From the NCBI GenBank assembly GCA_963971405.1, contig OZ020491.1, forward strand, positions 9,666,855 through 9,730,854: a stretch of DNA of 64,000 nucleotides, given 5' to 3'. Shown here in pieces: positions 45,701 to 57,700 of the stretch. The first letter of the stretch is position 1, and every line of letters starts with the position of its first letter. The position numbers were made by a program, and so were the translations under genes. The notes under the pieces were generated by a model. That model searched no databases, was not told the DNA's origin, and saw only the letters and a program-made list of their open reading frames with translations. The DNA comes from Psococerastis gibbosa. Taxonomy: Eukaryota; Arthropoda; Insecta; Psocodea; Psocidae.

Positions 45701-48700
45701 TGGATCTGAAGAGGGCGTGCCAGGATCAAGCGGAGGGGAGGCATCGATGCCTCATGCTGCTGCCCACCAGCCATCCGGATGTAAGTTGCAGAAGAAGAAG
45801 GACCTATATGAAAAATGTTTCCTTTCAAGTTGACTCTCGAACCTAGTGCTTTCGTCTAGTTCTCTACTGCGCTACACCAAGCTTTAACAGTGACATAATA
45901 CATTACGTACTGTACACATTAAATTCATCAACATGGTGATATTGGTGGTGCCTTTGACATTGACAGTCAGTAATGAAGTCGATATAAAGTATGTACAGTG
46001 GATGTGTTGAACGCATACTGTGATACGTGATTTTGTTTGAGTTTGGTTAATTTAACATACTGGTATGGGTAACGCTGCGGACAAAGCCAACATTTGCTTA
46101 ACACTATTTACGAAGTGGTCCATTTACACCTAAATTACTCTAAACAATAGGCCTATTATGGGGCAATATATACTATAGTACTCTACAGCAAGCAGCGTAT
46201 AGTCTATGATATTTTTATTAGAACTAATTCCATAATTTAAGGCCTTACCATGTTGATTCCATTAGAGCAGAGTATGTTTCAAACTACGGCAACTTGGTAG
46301 TGTGCACAGTGTTGGCAGGGGAACACGGTGGGACATGATAACGCGCTGAGACTATACCAGTCAGTCTAGGTGCGTGTCGAGTCTTGGTCACCTCCGATTT
46401 AATCGTGTGACTTTACTATGTTCCCCAAGTGGTTCGGTATCCACTATAATCAGGAGGTCCACCCTGTCAGTCAACTCCCCTTTCCCCCGAGGTGAAGGAG
46501 TCTGTTCTTAGGGTGCCTCAAGTTAACCAACAGACTCAATCCCCCCCGCTAGGCTGACAGGGTTGCTTAAAGCAGAAATGCTGAATGCAGGCGTTGGAAA
46601 CAACAACAACATAATTTAATTACTAATGATTACAAGCTAGAAAATAACCTACGAAAATAAAACAGAAGCTGGAGTTGGGAGGTTTCAAAGTTGATCCTGT
46701 GCAGTGAATATTTTTCAATTATATACCGTGTAGTGCCTATATAAACAAGCTACTTGCATTTTAGCGACTTCGGTGGCAAGGTGGTAGCGTGCTTGTACTT
46801 GTGCGAGCCTCTACGTAATATATTTGTATATGTATATTTTAAATGTGCATTGCTTCGTTGGGAACTTCTTCTTTAAATGAATCTAAGATTGGCGATCATC
46901 ATGGCAATTTGGACCTTGGAGACTGCTGCTCTGAAAAGGAAAGTCGTGTCTTGCCAAACCACTGCCTAAGGTTTTTCAACCATGATGTTCTTTATGTCTT
47001 CCTATCCCTCCGATTATTGCATGGAGAAAGCGATACTTCTCGTTACCAGTCACATAGCCGAAGTATGTTAGTTTCCGTTTCTTAACTGGCAGCAGCAACT
47101 CATTGATTACGTATACATTAAAACTAAACTTCGGTCCCAATGGCCTTCCCCATGGCCATCGATGGCATAGTGGTAGCTTGTTCGTACTTGTGCGAGTCTC
47201 TACACATCATCCGATCAGTGACCTGTCGTAACTCAACACAGGTACTACCTACAGAGGCGGCTGAAGAGGTTATTCGGATACATTCATTGAATTGTTTGTA
47301 AAGAATAATCTTTAAAAAAAAAAAAAAAAAAACCAAACCACATACTCATTGCGCCACCAGAAATCGCGCGTACCTTATCGGTCCTACGTTTAAAATATAA
47401 ATCAATAAATTATCCCTCAATTATATAAAAATATAATATAATTATATAGTATGCAGGTATATATATTAAATACCTTACAACTACTAGTATATTGGCCAGT
47501 GTGATGGACCTCTTTTGAATAGGTATAAATCCAAAATGACGGATATATACATGTAGCAATAGAGAAATGACGTAGCAAAACCCGACGTTTTGAAAAGTTA
47601 GACCCATTCCATGATCTATCTGATTGGTTGGGCGTAAGCAATTTCTAATGCGAAAAAGGTTCATTCTACTAAATTGTCCCGGGGTAATTACAATTACATA
47701 TTATGCTGATTATTATTATTATTTGGTAATCTATTCTGAAACCTCTGCTTACGGTATCATCTACGATATTGTATGCATGACTACGCTTACGTAATAAAAA
47801 TTTGTTGTAGATAGGTAGGACTACTAAATGTAAAGTCACGAATGAGCATAATGCTATGATTCTAAATAATCGAACCGAAATGACCTTATATCTGACCTTT
47901 GAAGATACATATATACTGTAGCATTGAATATATTCAATGACTGTAGGTACAGTGGCGTAAAATAACACCCCCGCAACCCCAGTGGTGCGGGGGGGGGGGG
48001 GGGGGTGTCAAGTAGTTTGAATCTAGGCGCTTCGAGTGGAAGCGGCCATTTTGTTTTAAGTAATAAATTCAACATGGAAACTTCAAGATTGTATTATTTT
48101 TTCAAGAACCTAAATTAATTAGAATACAACGCAACAACAAACATTACAGGGGGGGGGGGCAGCATTGCTGGGGGCCCACTTCGGCTCCCACAAATAATAA
48201 ATTAATTTAGAAATCTGAGTATAATGAATAAAAATATTCCGTTTCAATTTGTTATTCATGTTGACTATGTAATACCACTATTGACTATCACTCAGAGGTA
48301 GGGCGAAACCAAAGGTCTTGCTGGGGGCGCAGTAGAAGTTATTTACGCCACAGTGTAGGGTACCTTCGATTTTAATAAAAAGCCTGAATTGCAATACGTT
48401 ATATTGTGCTGCGTTTCACTTTTAAACCCAGAAAACTGTCTGCCAACTGCAAAGAATACATTAAACACTAAGCTATCAAGACAAAAAGTCACCATAAAAT
48501 TAAAAGCACAAAGTACATTACAAAAGTGAAGCAAACGTTTCCTTTTAACCCGCGCTGAGAGAGTTGGCATTAAAATATAACGACGTCGATAAACTCATTC
48601 TTTGAAAGTTTATTTAGGTACTGTACTTTTTATTGTTATACTATGTATTGTACATTGGAAGTATATGGAAATTGCCATGAAGTGTCAGAGACGTCATGGA

Positions 48701-51700
48701 TCCTTATTCTTCTTCAAGGTTCACAATCTAATGATTGGTTTGCAGCAACTTCCATCTTCTTCTCCACTCCTGCCGGTCTTCCGTAGTTCTTTTCAGATCC
48801 AAGTTTCTCCTCCATCAAGTCTTCTTGGTATTATTAATACATTGCAGTATTATATGAGTATATAACACTGATATTAAATTAACTTTGCTTGAAGAGGTAA
48901 CCTCCTTGTTATAACTGAAATCAGAAAGAAAGAAAGAAAATTGTCTTTATTTTTCATATAGGCGAATTATCATTTATCTTACAATTAACCCATCAGAGGA
49001 TATAGGGAAAAAACTGGACTTGGCGGGATTCGAACCCACGATCTGTCTAATTTACGATTACTCTACCTAAAAATCAGAACTAAAACATTGTCGAGTATTT
49101 CAGTGGTAGGCCCTAATAATATTTAAAGTACAAAAATCCAAATTTACTACGAAAGCTTGGGTATTTTATGAAATTTTCACATGACCTTTTTCCCATTTTT
49201 GCGGCTGGGACACGAGGTATTAATTAATATCTTCAAAAATGCTCCCTTTGTTAACAAAATATTCGGAAATCTCCGCCTTAACCACTCAGGAGAGGTCCAC
49301 TGCAATTTAACTTTCAAACCAAAATAATGATTTCGTAATGTACAGTTCATAGTAAATTAAACCAATGTTTTAAAAACATCTCATTGCCATGTAAAATTGA
49401 GTTTAAAAGCTACAAAAATGTTTTCAAAGTTAATTTAGTTAGGGGATGAAGCGATCCTTGTATCAGTGTAACCTAATTTCCCCTCGTAAAATTTACGCGC
49501 TGCTATTGATTTTATAAAAATAGAATCGTTTTTCATTCATATCACAATGAGTGGAAATTTCGGAGGGATGAAAATATTAAGGATTTCTATCTCGCTCGCT
49601 GTTAAACTTAACATTTAATTACCTGCACAAATTACTGTATGTAAATTTTAGTTTGTGACAGAATTACAAGTGACTTCTAAAATATCCAAAACCTATTTAA
49701 GGAAAATTTAATTTTATATTGCATAGACCTCTGACCTCTGACCCTTAAGCCGTTGCAATATCGCATAAAGCCCCATCCACTATCTGTCAGTGGCGGACAC
49801 AACTTTTTATTTTGGGGAGGGTCATAAAAAATGCCGCCTCAGGTAAGACAAGTATCAACTTAGAATAAGAACAATACGGCATTTGATTCAGGTAACTGAT
49901 TTAGTTTTTTCGATCAATTCTGGTTGGGGTACTTACAAAATATAATGAAACCATTTAAAGAAGTATTAAAATAACACTTTCCATATTATTCATATTTTTG
50001 TTTGTTTGAAGAATTAAGTCATTTGGCAGCCCTTTTAATTTTTTTTTGGGGGGGGGGGGTCATGACTCCCCGTGACTCCCCCTCTCTGTCCGCCACTGCT
50101 ATCTGTATTTAGAACAAATTCAAATTTCCCATGATTTCTATCTAGGAAATCAATCCAGCTCTGTCATTCCTATTGAAGGGGTTTTTATGAACTTACTTTT
50201 TTTTTTCAAAAAGGTTAATTGCATATAAACAATTAAATGAATGTATCCGATTGACCTCTTTAGTCGCCTCGCTAGGTTATTACCCGTGTTGAGCTGCGAC
50301 ACGTCTCCGATTGCATGGCATGTAAAGACTCGCACAAGTGCAAGCACGTTACCACCTGGCCATCGAAGTTTTTGTTTTTCCTCGCTAGGTTGGGTCAGCG
50401 ATACGGCATGTTCTCTTCCACTCCTTGCGATTCTATGGTTCGGCTGCAGTTGCTCCTACAATGCTGAGGTCTTGGTGGACTTTCGCTTCTACTCTTAGCG
50501 TCCTCGTCCTCTTCACTCAGCTTCAATATGTTTTAACCCGCTTTATTAGGTCATTTAGCTGCCTTCATTCGACGACGTGGTCCTACCATGACGAAGGGCT
50601 TCTTAATTGCAGAGCCGTAGAGGCTGAACCTAACTTTGGCAAAGACTCTATTGGTTTGCGGGCATTATTGGTAATGTTTCTGAATGGATTTCTAGTCGTT
50701 GGCAAACTGGTTCACTACTCCGTGGCAACCCACACCCAATACCAGTATAAAGTGCCAATGATTTCCATTGACATTGTAACAGGCGTGAGCTGAATTTAAT
50801 ATTTTTATGGGGAGGGGGGGAAGACCAGACTTTGAGCTTGAGCCTCTCCCCCCCCCCCCCAATTGGCGGCTCTTACCCTTGTGGTCCAGCGGTTAAGACG
50901 ACGCCCCGGTTAGGCGTAGATCGTGGGATCGAATCCCGCAAACCCCAGCCCTTACCCCATTACTGGACAATGAAAGGAAAACTCTGGGTTTCAGACACGA
51001 CTGAAGGGATTATTTTCTGTAAGAGCTTATTTTAACATTACTTGAGGAAGTCAACCTTCCATCTATATACTACCGTAACTATTAATATAGTTTTTTCTTC
51101 AAGGAAACCATCAATCAATCAATCAATCAATCAAAAACGTGTTTTGTAACAGAAATACCAGTTGTGCAAAGTGGATTAGTGAGTATCTTGTGCCTAGTTG
51201 TTTTCCTCATAGCAGGCTACATTTTCATAATCAATATAGCTGATTCTTTTGAATCACCCAACATCTGATGGACTGTCTTTTTAAGTTTCCCAGGTACAAT
51301 GTCGGACACGGATGAGAGCCCTGACTCTACCCCCAGAAGAAGTTTTACTCAGCCGCAGTGGGCGACTAGAAGAATAAGCAATGGTGTCCAGTCTAATCAT
51401 GTTGTAAAGGAGCATATGCCGTACACAAAAACTAAAGAAGATCCGAACCTAGTGATTGCAAAGGTACAGTATTACGTAGGTATTATTTTAGTGCTTCTCA
51501 TTTTATACGTAGGTATACATAGTACAGCATAAGATAAGTAGATAGATAGTATAGTATAAGATAGTCAAGGGGTTAGACAAATCGGATGTAGCAAAAGACG
51601 TCGCGAGTTCTTGGCTAGGGGAAATGGGGTATAGGCTTAGCCCGTATTAGCTGTAGGTTGTCATTTTTATAATAATGACTAGCCATAGGTAGCCCCCGTG

Positions 51701-54700
51701 ATTTGTTTAGCCGGGGCCGTTTAAGTTGAATGCATAAAAAAAGATGCTTTATAGGCATGCGCACCTAAACAGAGTGTCCAGTACGTATTTATAACGTTAT
51801 AGCCTACATCAATAAGGCGCTTATTCCGCATACGTCAATAGTCAATAGTAAATATGGTATTGAAGGACACTTCAATTTTACTCTATGCCATTGTTAAAAT
51901 TGATCAATGATCATAGAGTAAAATCACGCGCTGCAAACAATAACAAACTAAAATGGTGTCATGGAATATGTTAAGTACTAACATTTTGTATTTTATTGTT
52001 TATAAAACAGTTTTCAGCCATTAAACAGATCGGTGAAGGCCGATCTTACATCGGATCTCCTACTATTATTACGTTTTATTAAAAATAATAAGTGTACGAA
52101 GAAAACAAATACAAAGTTTCAAAAAACAAATGCAAACAAATTTCAAAAATTTGGCACATAGGCCTACGTGTCAATAGAAGGAAAGTGATCAATAATTGAA
52201 AAAAACAAGTGGAATGTAGTGTATCAATGAAAAATTGAAATGTCCGTCAATACCATATTTACTATTGACTATTGACGTATGTGGAATATGCGGCTAAAGT
52301 TTTTAACAAGCTTACTTCCCTTACCCGGCTTCTTCCAATGATAAAATACCAAGTAAAACATATATTATTATTACATTATATAATTATGAACATTACTTAA
52401 AACCAACGGCCATACCAAGTTGAATCCACGAGAACAGGGTCAGTACCAAACTGCAGGAAACTTGGTAGTGTGCACAGGGCTGGCAGGGGGACATGGTGGG
52501 ACATGAAACCTATGCAGTCAAATCCTGGTTACATCTGAGTTAATCTTGTGACTTTACTATGTTCCCCAAGTGGTTCCGAAGCCACTATAATCAGGAGGTC
52601 CACCCTGTCAGGCAACTCCCCTTCTCCCGGAGGTGATTGAGTCCACCTTTATAAGGGTGCATCAAGTTGATAAACAGACTCACTCCCCCCCCCCCCCCCG
52701 CCGCCAGGCTGACGGGGTAGATTTAAGCCAAAATACTGAAAACAGTCGTTGGAAAACAAAACAACGCAAATTGAGAAAATTATGGACATGGAATGTTTTG
52801 ATCCTGTGCAACACTGTAAAAATATTTCTTGCACCATTTTGTGTCCTTGTTGCATTGAATTCAAGGCATAACAAAAATTGTGCAAAGAATATTTTTACAG
52901 TGTTGCACAGGATCAAAACATTCCACGTCCAGATTTTTTCATTTTGCATGGACTATACCTTGTTGCATTGGATGGAAGGCATAACAAAAATTGTGCAAAG
53001 TATATTTTTACAGTGTTGCACGGGATCAAAACATTCCATGTCCATACTTTTCTCATTTTGGACTATACCGGTATCCTTTCCTGGGTCCTGAATTAAAATA
53101 TTTTAAATTAAATAAATTAGTATATAACACACATCACAAGTTAATACAATAGTAGTATATCGAATAGTATCAAGTTGTAATTAATAGTACGATACATAGT
53201 ATTACTAGAATAGGTTATATTCCAATGGTTTACATATAGGTGTAGAATTTTCTATGTTATATAGCTGTTATTGTTATTTCCTGCTGATGTTAGGTTTTCC
53301 TGTTTTAGGTGATGCTTCTTGGCGATTCAGGTGTTGGTAAAACCTGCTTACTTGTTCGTTTTAGGGATGGCCATTTTCTGTGCGGAAATTTTATTTCCAC
53401 AGTCGGGATTGACTTTAGGGTAAGAATATGAATTAATGTGTGTCATAATTACCAAAAGTATTAAGGGAGAGAATCCAAAATATTATATTTTAAACAAAAA
53501 ATAAACGTCAATTTTTAAAGAAATTAATAAATTTCTCGTTTTGCAGCCCGAAGTTATGAAGGTGGTAAGATGAAAAATGCATAAAAAATGCAAGCGTTAT
53601 TCGAAGGAAAGTTATATTTTTTCATCAATCAATAATCAATAAATATATCAATCATAAAATATATAAAAACCAATAATATTGATTCTAAAAACCTCGATAA
53701 AGTCCATTAAACCGATTTTATGGAGTTATAAATCACTTATGAATTTATTAATTTGTGAATTAACTGTGAACTTTTCATTGGACTACGTTCATATCTATAT
53801 GGGGCTGTGGAAAGAGGAATGAATTAATTTTGTAAAAAATACAGGGCCATTCCTTGCAAACAAAACATTTTGAAATCTGTCCCTTTATAGGTCCGGTGCA
53901 CATGGATGGTTCTTCACGCGCGAATAAATAAATAAATATTGACTTATTTTGTTATATTACTAAGCCAACATAGCGGAGTTAGGGCTATGAAGCCCTCTCT
54001 TATACTCAATTAGGAGAGCTCGAACTAGGAAACTAGGAAAGGAAAGAAAACTGACCTTTCATTGTATCAATTATCGGTAGTTGGAAAACCACAGAGTAAA
54101 CTTCCGAGGATTTGGGACGTTGACGCGTGCTTAGGGCGTGTCGCAGTGACCAGTGTGTGGTCGGCTTCTCGCTAGATTCAGAAATCTTCTGAAGTTGACT
54201 CTTTCCAGCTACCCATTTGCTACAATGAAAAAAGAAGCGCAACTCGCGCGTGCACAATTTTCCGTGTGTACCGGCCTTCATCGTGTTTTTTACATGCGTA
54301 AATGTGTAAAAGTGTTGTTCTTGTCTTAAGTGTTATTATATCACCTATGACCTATTGTATAATATGTCTTTATCCTTTCTGTGTTTTTTATCGGGAAAAG
54401 TTTTGTCAGCAATGTACAGTAAGGGTAGCTCCCACGATGGATTGAAAAGTCCCGGTAATGAATACTGAGTGGCATCTGCCAATGAATGGCGGCGCCGAAC
54501 CACATATACGTGTTTGACTGTTTGTACTTGTTTTGATATGAATGAGGGACTTCCGAACCACTTGGCTGCAGCCTCACACATGAATAATTATTTAAATAAA
54601 TACATATTTAAATTATGCAATCAAGGAATCAACAAAGAATGGGCAAGAAAGTATATACAGTTGTCTCTCGATAATCCGACAGGTACGGGACCGACGTGGT

Positions 54701-57700
54701 GTCTGATTAGCGACAATGTCGGATTATCGGAAAAAGCTTCTCTGTAATGCGTTGGATCGATACATTCGATAATCATAATTTTTTATACATTATTAATATT
54801 CCCTAAATAGCTAGGGCTATGTAAAAACACACTACAGTACTGTAAACAGTTACAAAACGTGTAGCCACGACTTACATTAATTAAATCAGTAGACAATGGT
54901 GGCGCGTCGGACTACTGAGTACGTCGGATTTCAAACTGCCGGATTATCGGGGGACAACTGTAGTAAAATCCTCAAAATCAGGTAGTTCTGTCATTGCCAT
55001 CGTGCTAGGGCTTCAGTGACAGTGTAGAAATGAATGAATGAAGGGCGTTTTATATAAAGCGAGCATTAGCCTCGAAGGGTTACTCTACCACATACGTATT
55101 TTATTTACAAATTATTATACAAATTAATGTGCATAACATTTTCCTGCAATAATAAAACAACAAAATAAAAAGATAGAAAGTAAATAAAGTAATAATGCAA
55201 CCGATCATTCATTCCCACACTTCACTACCCAGAAACTGATGATAATAACCAATGGGTTTTCAATGGCCAATGGCTTAAATAACCGTGCGACTCCAAAAAA
55301 GGAATCACCGTACAGTGGATAAGCTACAAGCTCACAAATTTTTATTTGTTTCAGAATAAGGTAGTAAACGTAGATGGGCAGAGAGTGAAACTTCAAATTT
55401 GGGACACAGCGGGCCAAGAAAGATTTCGAAGTGTCACCCACGCTTACTATAGAGACGCGCATGCGCTGTTGCTGCTCTACGACGTAACAAATAAGGCCAG
55501 TTTTGATAATATTCGAGCGTGGCTTGGCGAAATACGAGAGTACGCACAAGATGACGTAGTAATTATGCTATTAGGTAAAGTATCAGAGGCGTAAAGTTTT
55601 AGAATGTGGCGGGGGCAAACCTATGTAGACCTTATGACGTCATCAGGCAGGATAAGGAAAAATTGAAAATATAAGAGCAAAATAGTAGGGTTTTACTCAT
55701 TTTAATAGTAGTAAAGTATATAGCTGTAGATTTTACAAAGCTAAAAAAGGAATGCCTATATTCATTTGTTGCAAAGGGGACCATGAAGTATGAACCACGT
55801 CTTGCAATGCTCGAGGCGGGGGGGGGGGCAAGTTGGACCGTGCCCCCCCCCCCCCCAACTTTACGCCCCTGTAAAGTATGCTCATGCATGATCCCCGTAA
55901 CATAGGTGACCATATTTTTCAGAACCGAATCCGGGGCGGACCCCAACATAAAATCCAGGTATACGGATTTGGGGAGGCCGGGGGTATACTATACCTCCCC
56001 CCTGATAAATTAAGCTATTGCGGATAAGACCAACATTATGCATAAAAAAATACATTCTAAGTTTGATACGAAAGTTTTTTTTAGGTAGGTAATCATCATA
56101 ATGACTATGTACAAATTATTAGTATGAGGGCTCTGCCTTAATGGTATTTTTCAAAGGAATGACCCTTCTTAAGTTGTTAGAAAGTAACATTTTATAAAAG
56201 TCTTGGCAAGACTTGTGAAAGTTAAGTAAATTTTATGTAGTTAAATTAGGGACATATTTCTAACTCCGGGACAAATGACCGCCCCGAATGATCCCCCAAG
56301 AAATCCGGGACCAGACCTAAAAAATCGGGACTGTCCCGGAAAAATTGGGACGGATGGTCACCTTAACAGCAACTGCTAGAGCGCCATCCTGCAACCTTCC
56401 GCTATTGGGACGAACGCTCTGCACTAGTTGAGCCTCAGGCACTATCAGAACGACTAACTCATTTTAACTGATTTAAGAAAGAAAAAGAAAGAAAGAAAAT
56501 AGTCTTTATTTTCCATATGGGTGAATTACACACAATTAATCCATTTAAGGTACTACATAAATAAGAATAGCTGGTTCACATTTAAAATTGTAGTAAGTCT
56601 AGTGTTAAGGGCCAACCGGAGTCGCTCATATTCCATTTTCCGTTCAAACTTCAATTTCTCATGAAATATGGAACGCAGAACAATGAAAAAAGGCTGAGTC
56701 GCAAGAAGAATTTTTTCTGCTAATTTTGATATATAGTATGTAGCCTTAAATAACCCAAATTCGCCACAGTTGATGAACTCTTTCAACTTGAACTCCTGAG
56801 TGACCGTTATTTTTTGCGTATCAAGTTCACTAACTATCGCCGATCGGTATTGATGATTGCAACATACTATATATCAACATAGGAGAAAAAATTCTTCTTG
56901 CGATTCAGCATTTTTTCATGGTTCTACGTTCGATATTTCATGAGAAATTGAAGTTTGCACAGAAATGGAATATCGGCGACTCTGGTTTGCCCTTAAGGCC
57001 AGTAGGAATTGGTCTAACATACAAAAAATTTCATACGCATATACAGTACTATACAGGCTGCTCATACAATATGATTTAACGAATATTAGAATGGGCCTTA
57101 GTCCGACATTACCTTATCGACTGAATCAGTGATTGGGGTTGCACTGGAGTGGGGGACCAGTGGGCCATAGTGTTGTTATAAATAAAAAAATAAAATAAAT
57201 AAGCGTTTATTTGCAAACAGACAAAGCCCAATAATATGCAATTATAATATTATATGTATAAAATATTGGGGCTGCTGCCCATAACCGTCTACGTTTTTTC
57301 AAATACAACCAGTTACTAGACCACTTTTAACATACAACCTGTTTCTTCACCTGAACATCGAAAGTACAAGCCTTCCCCATACACCCAGTACAAGCGGCAA
57401 TATCTAGTGACTATTCATGATTTTCTGGAGCTGGAATTGGTAGAGAACTGGGCTATATAATGGAAGGTCCTCTGTCCTACGGGCACCCTCCTCCCTCTCC
57501 GATGCTGTAGGAAACAAAACAACAGCCACAAATAATACCATGCAATACCTAAGAGCCACCGGCCTCTTCTTCAACATTTGACCCCCCCCCCTCTCACTAC
57601 TTACACAACAGAACGGGTAACTCTCTATTTACCACAAAATAATCGGAAAACATTCCCAATTTCCTAGCGCAAATTGCCAATAGGGACATAAGAGGATATG

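Noticed and set aside
50425-50793. 122-codon open frame in a Rab26 intron
   Set aside because: No domain, no splice context, partly over repeat-like sequence; the reverse strand looks like a LINE C-terminal scrap.
52633-53091. 152-codon open frame
   Set aside because: Created by the SINE D end and the hairpin repeat; repeated peptide segments reflect the DNA repeat.
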